Source: Pseudomonas frederiksbergensis (GTDB taxonomy: Bacteria > Pseudomonadota > Gammaproteobacteria > Pseudomonadales > Pseudomonadaceae). From it: a stretch of DNA of 64,000 nucleotides. Location of the stretch: contig NZ_FNTF01000002.1 in the NCBI RefSeq assembly GCF_900105495.1, forward strand, positions 1,525,501 to 1,589,500, written 5' to 3'. Position 1 is the first letter of the stretch. Each line of letters starts with the position of its first letter. A program made the position numbers and the translations under genes. Under the pieces are notes generated by a model. That model was not told the origin of the DNA, did no database searches, and worked only from the letters and a program-made list of their open reading frames with translations. This document shows, one piece after another, positions 18,208 to 26,915 of the stretch.

Positions 18208-19360
18208 CGGCATGAAGCCAGCAAAGAACACCTTGACCTATTTCGGCGCAGTGCTTTGCCTGTTTCTGTTGAGCTTTGTGGTGGGCTGGTCGTCGAAGTG
18301 GACCAACAACCTGTTCTACGTCCTGATGGCATTGCCGGGCCTGGTCTTCCTGATCAAGGAGCGCGGTGCGGGCTTGCTCAAGGAGCCAATGGCATGGGGC
18401 TGGCTGGCGTTCATTCTGTGGTTTCTGGTACCTGCGACGATTGCCGGGCAGTTGCAATTCTACAAACACGTCTTCTATGTACTGATGTTCGTGATGGTGG
18501 CCGCAGCCCTCACCGATCCGCAGTTTTTCCGCAGCGCAGCTTTTATTCGCGCTCAGTTCTGGATTCTGACGTTGTACATTTTCGGCAGTGCGCTCTACGG
18601 ATGGGCAACCGGTGAGTTCGCCGTCGGTAGCCGGGTGGCGATACTTCCGGCACGCCTGGAGAATGTCATCTACGCCAGCATCTGGCTGTTTTGTGCGTTG
18701 GCGCTGGCGCTGCCAATCTGGCTCAAGGAGCGAAAGTATATCGAGGGTGGCCTGGCCATCGTGTTGTCGGTGTTCGCGGTAGCCTTCGTCCTGCAGACGC
18801 GTACTGCGTTCGTGGGGGCTGTGTTCCTGTTTGGCATCTGGTTGCTTTACGGTATTTATCTCAAGCCGCGGCTGGTTGGCACTGCGGTGGCGATTGGCGC
18901 GGTTGTTTCAGGCCTGTTGTTCCTGATGGTGCACAACGAAGCCTGGTACCAGTCCCTCTGGACTCGAGGCGATTCGTACCGTATCGAAATCTTCCAGATC
19001 ATGGTCGGCGAGTGGCGCCACTGTGGCTGGACGCTGGGCTGCGGCATCAACTTTCATACCGCCCAGGTGCTCGATGGCTCTATGCCGATTCAGCATCCAC
19101 ACAACATTTTCGTAGCGCTGGGGCTGTACAGCGGCGGGGTCGCGCTGGCGTTGTTCGTCGCGCTGATGGTCGCAAGCCTTTGGCAGGCCTGGCGTCTGCG
19201 CGACGCGTGGGGAATGTACCTGGCGTGTGCGCTGGTGATGCTGAATTTCGATGGCAGTTTGCTGATCGGTAACCCTGACGAATTGTGGCCACTGGTGCTG
19301 CTGCCCGCCGCGATGATCCTCTCTCGAGTGCTGAAGACGCGACAACCTGCGCTGGCGTAA
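18197..19360 (+). CDS. waaL: O-antigen ligase family membrane protein
   Basis: A 387-residue polytopic inner membrane protein with about ten to twelve hydrophobic spans. The large periplasmic loop (about 230-300) carries WTRGDSYRIEIFQ and the conserved HPHNIFVALGLYSGG, whose histidine is important in WaaL ligases. It joins undecaprenyl-linked O-antigen to the lipid A-core on the periplasmic side. The ATG at 18197 lies inside the GT2 gene; another ATG at 18212 is possible. Ligases diverge strongly, so the call rests on topology, the HxHN motif and synteny with PA4999. Confidence 0.85.
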   Translation: MEFSGMKPAKNTLTYFGAVLCLFLLSFVVGWSSKWTNNLFYVLMALPGLVFLIKERGAGLLKEPMAWGWLAFILWFLVPATIAGQLQFYKHVFYVLMFVMVAAALTDPQFFRSAAFIRAQFWILTLYIFGSALYGWATGEFAVGSRVAILPARLENVIYASIWLFCALALALPIWLKERKYIEGGLAIVLSVFAVAFVLQTRTAFVGAVFLFGIWLLYGIYLKPRLVGTAVAIGAVVSGLLFLMVHNEAWYQSLWTRGDSYRIEIFQIMVGEWRHCGWTLGCGINFHTAQVLDGSMPIQHPHNIFVALGLYSGGVALALFVALMVASLWQAWRLRDAWGMYLACALVMLNFDGSLLIGNPDELWPLVLLPAAMILSRVLKTRQPALA

Positions 19361-19402
19361 TGCCTGGCCTTCGCTTCCTCCCCGGAGGCGAAGGCCGTCA
19401 GA

Positions 19403-20044
19403 TCATTTTTGCAGTGCGACGCTCAGCTCTTCCTTGGAGCAGATGCTCTGGGTCTGGCCATAATGCTGCATGAAGACTTCGCCGCGACTGTCGAGCAGCC
19501 ATTGGCGATCTTGCGGGTAACGCACCATATGCTTGAAGTTGCGCAGCCGCAGCGTCTTGCGCAGCGGACGGCGATACACCCGCAGGTCGGCGATGTCGAT
19601 CAGACCCAGCTGATGTTCGGGTGTGAGTACGATGTTGCCCAGGTGCGCCGAGCGAAAGTAAATCCCCCGCTCATGCAAAGTGGCCATGAAGACCCCCAAT
19701 TGGCCGCGCAACGGATCGGCATCGCCCTGGATGTCCAGCAGCTGACGCAGGGTCTGGCCCGGCAGCGGATCGTAGTGCACGGCATCGCGCTCGATACTCG
19801 CAATACGGTAAACCTGACGAATCGTGGGGCAGGGGATGTGCCGTTCACGCAATGCATCGCAGTTGTCGGCAAAGCGTTTGGCGTACGGGTACCACGCGGC
19901 CGACGTCAGCAGGCGTTTGCGGCGAAACAGTTTGAGTATTGAACCGTCCGTCAACCGCAGAACCTTGTCCCCCGAACCATCCGCTTCAAGGACTTGTGCT
20001 CCCTCGCGCAGGGCGAGATATCGGGTGTGATCAAGCGCTTGCAT
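19403..20044 (-). CDS. LPS kinase-fold protein (PA4998-like, 'toluene tolerance' family), catalytic Asp replaced
   Basis: A 213-residue kinase-fold protein on the opposite strand, convergent with waaL. The ATP-side block LTDGSILKLFRRKRLL is near 31-46, and the metal site QLGLIDIADLRVY has Asp150. The catalytic loop reads GIYFRSAHLGNIVL: Ser132 stands where the catalytic Asp would be. An upstream ATG at 20074 exists, but GGAG five bases before the ATG at 20044 favours the shorter form. Family members are labelled toluene tolerance proteins; the role in LPS is inferred from position beside waaL and msbA. Confidence 0.75.
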   Translation of the reverse strand: MQALDHTRYLALREGAQVLEADGSGDKVLRLTDGSILKLFRRKRLLTSAAWYPYAKRFADNCDALRERHIPCPTIRQVYRIASIERDAVHYDPLPGQTLRQLLDIQGDADPLRGQLGVFMATLHERGIYFRSAHLGNIVLTPEHQLGLIDIADLRVYRRPLRKTLRLRNFKHMVRYPQDRQWLLDSRGEVFMQHYGQTQSICSKEELSVALQK

Positions 20045-20119
20045 CAATACTCCGGGTTGGGCGCCGTGAGGCATGGATAGCCGGCCATGTTACCGCAGCT
20101 CAGCGACTAAAATGGCCTG

Positions 20120-20128
20120 TGTTACACT
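20120..20128 (+). promoter_or_regulatory. Extended -10 candidate for msbA
   Basis: TGTTACACT fits an extended -10 (TGn plus TACACT), 31 bases upstream of the msbA start codon. No good -35 is seen. Confidence 0.35.
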
Positions 20129-20159
20129 CGCGGGCTCTTTTCTCATACAACGGGTTCTC

Positions 20160-21959
20160 ATGACCAGCCCTGATTTGCCTGCGCCGTCGAGCTTGAAGAT
20201 TTACCTGCGCCTGCTGTCGTATGTGCGCCCGTACTGGGGCATGTTTGCCATCAGTATCGTCGGCTTTGTGATTTTTGCCTCGACGCAGCCCATGCTCGCA
20301 GGGATTCTCAAATATTTCGTCGATGGCTTGAGCAACCCCGAAGCGGTGCTCTTCCCGACTGTTCCCTATCTGCAAGATTTGCAGTTGCTGATGGCCGTGC
20401 CGCTGCTGATCATCCTGATCGCCGCCTGGCAAGGACTGGGCTCTTTCCTGGGCAATTACTACCTGGCCAAAGTATCGCTGGGGCTGGTCCACGACTTGCG
20501 GGTCGAGCTGTTCAACAAGTTGCTGGTATTGCCCAACCGTTATTTCGACACTCATAACTCCGGGCACCTGATTTCGCGCATCACCTTTAACGTGACCATG
20601 GTCACCGGTGCTGCCACGGACGCCATCAAAGTGGTCATTCGTGAAGGCCTGACCGTGGTGTTCCTGTTTGCTTACCTGCTGTGGATGAACTGGAAGCTGA
20701 CGTTGGTAATGCTGGCAATCCTGCCAATCATCGCAGTGATGGTGAGCAGCACCAGCAAAAAATTCCGCAAGCAGAGCAAGAAAATCCAGGTGGCGATGGG
20801 CGATGTGACTCACGTCGCCTCCGAAACCATCCAGGGCTATCGCGTGGTGCGCAGCTTCGGTGGCGAAAGCTATGAAGAGCGTCGTTTCGCCGAAGCCAGC
20901 CAGGGCAACACCGACAAGCAACTGCGCATGACCAAGACCGGTGCGGTCTACACGCCCATGCTGCAATTGGTGATCTACACCGCCATGGCGGTGCTGATGT
21001 TCCTGGTGCTGTTCCTGCGCGGCGATGCCACCGCCGGTGATTTGGTGGCCTACATCACCGCGGCGGGCCTGTTGCCCAAGCCGATTCGGCAACTGTCGGA
21101 AGTCAGCTCGACCATCCAGAAAGGCGTTGCCGGCGCCGAGAGCATTTTCGAGCAACTGGACGTCGAGCCAGAGGTTGACCTGGGTACCGTCGAGCGTGAT
21201 CGCGTCAGCGGCCACCTGGAAGTGCGCAACCTGAGCTTCACCTATCCAGGGACCGAGCGTGAAGTGCTGAAGAACATCAGCTTCACGGCAGCACCGGGGC
21301 AAATGATCGCCCTGGTCGGTCGCTCGGGTAGCGGCAAGTCGACCCTGGCCAGCCTGATCCCGCGTTTCTATCACCACGAAACCGGGGAAATCATGCTCGA
21401 TGACGTGGAAATCGAAGACTATCGCCTGCGTAATCTGCGTCGACACGTGGCACAGGTGACGCAGCATGTGACCCTGTTCAACGACACCATCGCCAACAAC
21501 ATCGCCTACGGTGACCTGGCCGGCGCCCCACGTGCCGACATTGAAAAGGCCGCCACGGATGCTTACGCGATGGACTTCATCTCGGAAATGCCGCAAGGCC
21601 TGGACACCCAGGTCGGCGAAAACGGCGTGTTGTTGTCCGGTGGCCAGCGTCAGCGTCTGGCGATTGCCCGGGCCTTGTTGAAGAACGCACCGTTGCTGAT
21701 TCTCGACGAGGCAACGTCGGCGCTTGATACCGAGTCCGAGCGACACATTCAGGCGGCACTGGATCAGGTCATGAAAGGTCGCACCACGCTGGTGATCGCT
21801 CACCGGTTGTCGACCATCGAGAAAGCCGACCTGATCCTGGTCATGGATCATGGTGAAATCGTCGAGCGCGGCACCCACGCTCAACTGCTGGCGCAAAACG
21901 GCTACTACTCGCGCCTGCATGCGATGGGCCTCGATGCTCCGGTTGGCGACATCGCCTGA
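20160..21959 (+). CDS. msbA: Lipid A/LPS flippase, ABC exporter
   Basis: A 599-residue half-transporter that flips lipid A-core from the inner to the outer leaflet of the inner membrane, driven by ATP. The N-terminal 330 residues form six membrane spans. The nucleotide-binding domain has Walker A GRSGSGKSTL near 387-396, the signature LSGGQRQRLAIARALL near 491-506, Walker B LLILDEATSALD near 510-521 and the H-loop VIAHRLST. The ATG at 20160 is chosen over the upstream ATG at 20073, since the family protein starts near MTSPDLP and the upstream piece is non-conserved sequence. A strong hairpin follows. Confidence 0.95.
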   Translation: MTSPDLPAPSSLKIYLRLLSYVRPYWGMFAISIVGFVIFASTQPMLAGILKYFVDGLSNPEAVLFPTVPYLQDLQLLMAVPLLIILIAAWQGLGSFLGNYYLAKVSLGLVHDLRVELFNKLLVLPNRYFDTHNSGHLISRITFNVTMVTGAATDAIKVVIREGLTVVFLFAYLLWMNWKLTLVMLAILPIIAVMVSSTSKKFRKQSKKIQVAMGDVTHVASETIQGYRVVRSFGGESYEERRFAEASQGNTDKQLRMTKTGAVYTPMLQLVIYTAMAVLMFLVLFLRGDATAGDLVAYITAAGLLPKPIRQLSEVSSTIQKGVAGAESIFEQLDVEPEVDLGTVERDRVSGHLEVRNLSFTYPGTEREVLKNISFTAAPGQMIALVGRSGSGKSTLASLIPRFYHHETGEIMLDDVEIEDYRLRNLRRHVAQVTQHVTLFNDTIANNIAYGDLAGAPRADIEKAATDAYAMDFISEMPQGLDTQVGENGVLLSGGQRQRLAIARALLKNAPLLILDEATSALDTESERHIQAALDQVMKGRTTLVIAHRLSTIEKADLILVMDHGEIVERGTHAQLLAQNGYYSRLHAMGLDAPVGDIA

Positions 21960-21967
21960 CCCCACAA

Positions 21968-21994
21968 AAAGGGGTGAGCCTGGCTCACCCCTTT
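21968..21994 (+). terminator. Rho-independent terminator of msbA
   Basis: AAAGGGGTGAGCC and GGCTCACCCCTTT form a perfect GC-rich stem 8 bases after the msbA stop; the T run is short (CTTTCG). The matching A run before the stem would allow action on the other strand too. Confidence 0.75.
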
Positions 21995-22074
21995 CGCACA
22001 CCCGGCGTGCAATGCGCCCGGCGGTTTGTATCCAGACCTTTACCTTCCTTGACCAAACTTGTCGATTGTCCGGT

Positions 22075-22099
22075 TTTCTGATCAATAAATGATCAGAAA
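22075..22099. promoter_or_regulatory. Perfect 10-bp palindrome between msbA and hldE
   Basis: TTTCTGATCA and TGATCAGAAA are separated by ATAAA. It lies about 95 bases before the hldE start. It could be an operator or a hairpin; it has no T run, so it is a poor terminator. Confidence 0.4.
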
Positions 22100-22194
22100 C
22101 ATCTGCCGAACCCTCCCATTGCAGCCGTCACACAAGCCCACGCCAACCCTGTGTTAATATCGCGCCCCTGTTCATTTTGTATGTGGGTTGCTCC

Positions 22195-23619
22195 ATGAAG
22201 TTGTCCATGCCGCGATTCGATCAAGCCCCTGTCTTGGTGGTCGGCGATGTCATGCTCGACCGTTACTGGCATGGTGGTACCTCACGGATTTCCCCTGAGG
22301 CGCCGGTACCGGTAGTCAAGGTCGAGCAAATCGAGGACCGCCCGGGCGGTGCCGCCAACGTTGCGTTGAACATTGCCGCCCTCGGCGCCCCGGCCTCGCT
22401 GCTCGGCGTGACCGGTGACGATGAAGCCGCCGACAGCCTGGCCAACAGCCTCAAGGGCGCTGGCGTGCGAGCGGTGTTCCAGCGCATTGCGCACCAGCCG
22501 ACCATCGTCAAGCTGCGGGTCATGAGCCGTCACCAGCAACTGCTGCGTATCGACTTCGAAGAACCTTTCGCCACCGACGCGCTGGCGTTGGGCGAGCAAG
22601 TCGACGAATTGCTCGAAGGCATCAAAGTGCTGGTGCTGTCCGACTACGGCAAAGGCGCGCTAAAAAACCATCAGGTGCTGATCCAGGCCGCCCGTGCCCG
22701 TGGCATTCCGGTGCTGGCCGACCCCAAGGGCAAGGATTTCTCGATCTACCGGGGTGCAAGCCTGATCACCCCGAACCTCAGCGAATTCGAAACCATCGTA
22801 GGTGGTTGCGCCGATGAGCACGAGCTGGTGAGCAAGGGCGCGCAGCTGATGCACGACCTCGACCTCGGCGCGTTGCTGGTGACCCGCGGCGAACACGGCA
22901 TGACCCTGTTGCGGCCGGATCATCCGGCGCTGCACCTGCCGGCCCGTGCCCGTGAAGTGTTCGATGTGACCGGTGCCGGCGACACGGTGATTTCCACCCT
23001 CGCCGCCGCCATTGCCGCAGGCGAAGAACTGCCCCACGCGGTGGCCCTGGCCAACCTGGCGGCGGGCATCGTGGTCGGCAAACTCGGTACGGCAGCCATC
23101 AGCGCGCCGGAACTGCGTCGCGCCATCCAGCGTGAAGAAGGTTCGGAGCGCGGTGTGCTTGGCCTGGAGCAACTGTTACTGGCCGTCGATGATGCGCGTG
23201 CGCATAAAGAGAAGATCGTCTTCACCAACGGCTGCTTCGACATTTTGCACGCCGGCCACGTGACCTACCTCGAACAGGCGCGGGCTCAGGGTGATCGCCT
23301 GATCGTGGCGGTCAACGACGATGCGTCGGTCAGCCGACTGAAAGGTCCGGGTCGTCCGATCAACAGCGTCGACCGTCGCATGGCTGTTCTGGCAGGTCTG
23401 GGCGCCGTGGATTGGGTGATCAGCTTCGCTGAAGGCACCCCGGAAAACCTGCTGCGCGAGGTCAAGCCGGATGTGCTGGTCAAGGGCGGGGACTATGGGA
23501 TCGAGCAGGTCGTCGGCGCAGACATCGTGACCGCTTACGGCGGAACGGTGAAAGTGCTGGGGCTGGTGGAAAACAGCTCGACTACCGCGATTGTCGAGAA
23601 GATCCGCAAGTCCGAGTAA
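22195..23619 (+). CDS. hldE: Bifunctional heptose-7-phosphate kinase / heptose-1-phosphate adenylyltransferase
   Basis: Makes ADP-heptose, the donor used by WaaC and WaaF: the N-terminal domain phosphorylates D-glycero-D-manno-heptose 7-phosphate at O1 and the C-terminal domain adds AMP after GmhB has acted. The 474-residue protein has the PfkB kinase signature FDVTGAGDTVISTLAAAIA near 258-276 and the nucleotidyltransferase motif TNGCFDILHAGHVTYL near 344-359 (HxGH). The ATG at 22195 is preferred to an upstream TTG at 22177. Full family length, both domains intact. Confidence 0.96.
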   Translation: MKLSMPRFDQAPVLVVGDVMLDRYWHGGTSRISPEAPVPVVKVEQIEDRPGGAANVALNIAALGAPASLLGVTGDDEAADSLANSLKGAGVRAVFQRIAHQPTIVKLRVMSRHQQLLRIDFEEPFATDALALGEQVDELLEGIKVLVLSDYGKGALKNHQVLIQAARARGIPVLADPKGKDFSIYRGASLITPNLSEFETIVGGCADEHELVSKGAQLMHDLDLGALLVTRGEHGMTLLRPDHPALHLPARAREVFDVTGAGDTVISTLAAAIAAGEELPHAVALANLAAGIVVGKLGTAAISAPELRRAIQREEGSERGVLGLEQLLLAVDDARAHKEKIVFTNGCFDILHAGHVTYLEQARAQGDRLIVAVNDDASVSRLKGPGRPINSVDRRMAVLAGLGAVDWVISFAEGTPENLLREVKPDVLVKGGDYGIEQVVGADIVTAYGGTVKVLGLVENSSTTAIVEKIRKSE

Positions 23620-23622
23620 CAC

Positions 23623-23730
23623 TGATCGTTCCCACGCTCTGCGTGGGAATGCAGCCCGGGACGCTCCGCGTCCCAAAGCGGACGCAGAGCGTCCATTGAG
23701 GCATTCCCACGCAGAGCGTGGGAACGATCA
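23623..23730. repeat. REP pair (TGATCGTTCCCACGC class)
   Basis: Perfect 30-base inverted arms at 23623-23652 and 23701-23730, each itself palindromic (CCCACGCTCTGCGTGGG), with a second nested pair (GACGCTCC.../GGACGCAGAGCGTCC) between. The right arm ends two bases before the stop codon of the minus-strand gene at 23732. Confidence 0.9.
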
Positions 23731-23731
23731 A

Positions 23732-24700
23732 TCAGGAGCTGACTTTTTTACGCGGTACGATTCTTTTCAGTAATAGCTTGGCCTTCCCACGCAACCGCGC
23801 CAAACCTGAATCTTTCCCCGGCGGGCTCAAGCCCTGTTGCCGCACCCAATCCTTCCAGCGAATCCGTTCATCCCTCACCAGCCAGCCTTCCTGCTGGGCA
23901 AAACTCTCTGCCAGGTACAACCCGCGAGTACTCGCCGGGTACAGCTGATCCTTTTTCAGGGTGTAGAGCTCGGCCATCGGTTGACCGTCCTGCAGCGGCA
24001 TCAAATACAAATCGGGACGTTTGCGATCAAGGCGGGCCACCAGTTGATCGCCTTCCAGTCGTTCGTCGACATGGAACAGGCTCAGGGATTTGGCCTCCTT
24101 GGGCACGTCCAGGCGCAAGTCATAGATCAATTGCAGCGAGGCCGTCGGCAAATGCACGTAGGCCCGCGGGCGTTCGATCAACTGCATCTTGGCGCAACGC
24201 ACCGGCCGCGCCGAACCGGACAACGGCGTCAGGCGAAACGGCAAGGCTTCACGGTAATGCAGCGCGGACGAGTAGGGCGCCGGCAGCCACGTGTCGTTGA
24301 AACGCCCGCCGAGCCAGCCTTCCGGGGTTTCCAGCAGGCACTCTTCGGCAATTTCCTGAATCGCGGTGTGCAGTGGCAGGTTCAGTTCATGGGCGGGCAC
24401 GTAACCGGAGATCAGCTTGAGCACTACATCGCCGCGGTCTTGCCGACGCTGACGAACCAACACCCAGTAATCGCGGTTCTGCCAATGCAGGGTCAGGCGC
24501 ACCGAGACCCCGAGGTTGGCCAGCTCCAGCGAAAACCGCTGAGTGTCGGCGACCGTCACCGGGCGGCGACGTTGCAGCGTCTGGGAGAAATTGAGCGGCA
24601 TCCCGACGCTTTGATAACTCAGGCCTTCGGGAGTCGCTTCGACGAATAACGGCAGGGTCTTGAAGTTGCTCGGGTTCTTTCTTATGAGCGTACGCGGCAT
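23732..24700 (-). CDS. Conserved pseudomonad protein with a Nudix-like helix
   Basis: A 322-residue protein I do not recognise as a characterised enzyme; similar Pseudomonas proteins are sometimes labelled as a metal ABC transporter ATPase, but no Walker A or signature motif is present. Residues 99-121 run GYVPAHE, nine residues, then QEIAEEC, close to a Nudix box (Gx5Ex7REUxEExGU) with Arg replaced by Gln, two extra residues and the Gly lost. The preceding strand VVLKLIS fits the same fold. The C-terminus is basic. It is the last gene of a minus-strand operon, 32 bases after the aldo/keto reductase gene. A Nudix fold is inferred; activity is unknown. Confidence 0.65.
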   Translation of the reverse strand: MPRTLIRKNPSNFKTLPLFVEATPEGLSYQSVGMPLNFSQTLQRRRPVTVADTQRFSLELANLGVSVRLTLHWQNRDYWVLVRQRRQDRGDVVLKLISGYVPAHELNLPLHTAIQEIAEECLLETPEGWLGGRFNDTWLPAPYSSALHYREALPFRLTPLSGSARPVRCAKMQLIERPRAYVHLPTASLQLIYDLRLDVPKEAKSLSLFHVDERLEGDQLVARLDRKRPDLYLMPLQDGQPMAELYTLKKDQLYPASTRGLYLAESFAQQEGWLVRDERIRWKDWVRQQGLSPPGKDSGLARLRGKAKLLLKRIVPRKKVSS

Positions 24701-24732
24701 GTCGGCTCCTGCTTAAGGCCGCGTGGGCGGCA

Positions 24733-25545
24733 TCAGTTTCTACGTAGGACCTGGGCAACGGTCGCGACGTTATGGGCGAGGTGCAGCGGATTGATGGTCC
24801 CGACAATAGCACTGGCAACACCCGGGTGTTCAAACAACAACTCGAAGCTGGCGCGAACCGGGTCCACGCCCGGGCTCAGGCAAACATGACCGCTGGCGAG
24901 GGCTTTTTTGACGAGAATGGCTTTGCCGTGAGCAGCAGCATAGTCAATGACCGGCTTCTCGTTCTGTTCGTTCAGATTGTAGGTGACCATCGCGCAATCA
25001 CCTTGTTCCAGAGCCTTCAAACCACCTTCGACGGTTTTGCCAGAAAAACCGAAGCCGCGAATCTTGCCTTCGCTCTTGAGCGCCGCGAGGGTCGCATAGA
25101 CTTCACTGTCGTTGAGGATCGCCAGGTCGTTGCCGTCGGAGTGCACCAGCACCAGGTCGATGAGGTCCGTTTCCAGGCGTTGCAGGCTACGTTCCACCGA
25201 CATCCGGGTGTGGGCGGCGCTGAAGTCGTGATGGGACTGGCCATCGGCAAACTCTTCGCCGACCTTGCTGACAATCACCCAATCCTGACGCTGACCCCGC
25301 AGCAATGGGCCGAGGCGTTCTTCGCTACGGCCATAAGCCGGAGCAGTGTCGATCAGGTTGATGCCCAGGTCGCGCGCCAGTTTGAGCAGCATGCGCGCTT
25401 CGTCGTCATCGGGAATCTGAAAACCGCTGGGATATTTAACGCCTTGGTCGCGGCCGAGTTTTACCGTGCCCAGGCCCAAGGGGGAAACCAGCAGGCCGGT
25501 GCTGCCCAGCGGGCGATGCAGATCGTGCAAGGTCGGTTGGCTCAT
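24733..25545 (-). CDS. Aldo/keto reductase family oxidoreductase
   Basis: A 270-residue (beta/alpha)8 reductase that should use NAD(P)H. The family signature GINLIDTAPAYGRSEERLG is near 55-73 with the catalytic Tyr in AYG, and LIDLVLVHSDG near 107-117 supplies the conserved His region. Both the substrate-binding loops and total length are short for a general AKR, closer to the bacterial group near D-threo-aldose dehydrogenases. Its ATG overlaps the stop of the FAD oxidoreductase gene by four bases, so they are co-translated. Substrate unknown. Confidence 0.85.
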   Translation of the reverse strand: MSQPTLHDLHRPLGSTGLLVSPLGLGTVKLGRDQGVKYPSGFQIPDDDEARMLLKLARDLGINLIDTAPAYGRSEERLGPLLRGQRQDWVIVSKVGEEFADGQSHHDFSAAHTRMSVERSLQRLETDLIDLVLVHSDGNDLAILNDSEVYATLAALKSEGKIRGFGFSGKTVEGGLKALEQGDCAMVTYNLNEQNEKPVIDYAAAHGKAILVKKALASGHVCLSPGVDPVRASFELLFEHPGVASAIVGTINPLHLAHNVATVAQVLRRN

Positions 25546-26717
25546 GGCAGCAGTTGCTCCCAGGCAGGGACGCCCATCGGCGGTTTTGGCAGCTCGGGCA
25601 GCGGCGCCGGATGGCTTGGCTGGATGCCGTCGCGCTGCAAGGACGCGATGACGCGATCAGCAAAGTCCGGAGCCAACGCCAGTTTGGTCGGCCAGCCGAC
25701 CAGCAGCCGGCCTTCTTCGGCAAGGAATGCATTGTCAGGACGGGTCAGTCCCGATTGCAGTGGCTCGGCGCGATCCACCCGAAGGGTGGCCCATTGCGCT
25801 GTGCTCAGGTCGATCCATGGCAGCAACTGGCCCAGTTCTTTTTGCGCGGTGGCAATTTGCTCGGCGGGTTCGCGGGCGACCCCTTCGGCTTCAGCGATGT
25901 CACCGCCCAGATACCAGACCCATTGGCCATCGGCGGCCGGATGGGTGGTCACGGTAATGCGCGGCTTGGTGCCACCGCCCAGGCAGTGGGCATACAGCGG
26001 TTTGAGGCCCGGACCTTTGGCGATGATCATGTGCAACGGCCGGCGCTGCATGGCGGGCTGGCTCAAGCCCAGGGCTTCGAGCAGCGCTGCCGTCCCGGCA
26101 CCGGCGCTCAAGACGATGCGCTGGGCGCGAATCTCGCGCTCGTCGACCTTCAGGCCGACCAGTTTTCCATCCTCCAGCAACGGTTCGATGTTCTGGCCGG
26201 CGAGCAGGCCATCACCCGCCAGATCGGCCAGGCGCCGGATCAGGCTCGGCACGTCGATCACCAATTCGGCCAGACGATAGACCTTGCCCTTGAAACGCTT
26301 GTCTTGCAGGGCGGGCGGCAGTTGCTCGCCCTTGACTTGATCGACGCGGCCGCGCACCGCTTTGCTGGCGAAGAAACTGGTGAGATTGCCGGCGATCGTG
26401 CCGGGGGACCACAGGTAATGGGCTTCGGACAGCAGGCGCACGCCGCTCAGGTCCAGTTCGCCGTCACCGGCCAGGGCTTCGCGCCAGCGCCGAGGCATGT
26501 CGGCGATGGCTTCCGAGGCGCCGGTCAGGGCGCCATGCAAGGCGTACTTGGCGCCGCCATGGATGATGCCTTGGGATTTCACGCTTTGCCCGCCACCGAG
26601 GCTGGCGCTTTCCACCAGCACGGTCGAAAAACCCTGGCGGCGCAGGCGCGCATTCAGCCAGAGGCCGGCGACACCAGCGCCGACAATCAGAACGTCGGTG
26701 GAAATAACGGATGGCAT
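25542..26717 (-). CDS. FAD-dependent oxidoreductase of the DAO family
   Basis: A 391-residue flavoprotein. The dinucleotide-binding motif VLIVGAGVAGLWLNARLRRQ is near 8-27, followed by the acidic FAD-ribose contact STVLVESASLGGGQS. A late region, RLLVGWPTKLALAPDFADRV near 344-363, fits the DAO C-terminal FAD contact. Members oxidise amino or hydroxy acids; the substrate here is not indicated. It is the first gene of the minus-strand operon (FAD oxidoreductase, aldo/keto reductase, Nudix-like protein). PA4991 is the P. aeruginosa counterpart by position. Confidence 0.85.
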   Translation of the reverse strand: MPSVISTDVLIVGAGVAGLWLNARLRRQGFSTVLVESASLGGGQSVKSQGIIHGGAKYALHGALTGASEAIADMPRRWREALAGDGELDLSGVRLLSEAHYLWSPGTIAGNLTSFFASKAVRGRVDQVKGEQLPPALQDKRFKGKVYRLAELVIDVPSLIRRLADLAGDGLLAGQNIEPLLEDGKLVGLKVDEREIRAQRIVLSAGAGTAALLEALGLSQPAMQRRPLHMIIAKGPGLKPLYAHCLGGGTKPRITVTTHPAADGQWVWYLGGDIAEAEGVAREPAEQIATAQKELGQLLPWIDLSTAQWATLRVDRAEPLQSGLTRPDNAFLAEEGRLLVGWPTKLALAPDFADRVIASLQRDGIQPSHPAPLPELPKPPMGVPAWEQLLP

Positions 26718-26808
26718 GCAGCGACCTCAGTGTTCAAGACGAGGGCGCAGTATACAGACTCGAAGATTGGAGGTTTTGCTGGCGATCAACACGGCGAATG
26801 CAAAACCC

Positions 26809-26899
26809 TGTGGGAGCGAGCCTGCTCGCGATAGCGGTGGGTCAATCAACATTGATGTTGAATGCTCTGCCGCTATCGCGAGCAGGCTCACTCCCACAG
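26809..26899. repeat. REP pair (GCGAGCAGGCTCGCTCCC class)
   Basis: Arms at 26809-26838 and 26870-26899 with one mismatch; a small hairpin (TCAACATTGATGTTGA) lies in the centre. It fills the gap between the SMR gene's 3' end and the FAD oxidoreductase start. Confidence 0.88.
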
Positions 26900-26915
26900 T
26901 GGATTGGGTGCGGGC

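Noticed and set aside
20100..22085. 661-codon frame opposite msbA
   Set aside because: Antisense shadow of a strongly conserved gene; it is low in sense and rich in His and Gln, typical of such frames.
23623..23730. REP pair read as a tandem terminator
   Set aside because: The same sequence recurs at 33402 and the arms are nested palindromes without T runs, so it is a dispersed repeat.
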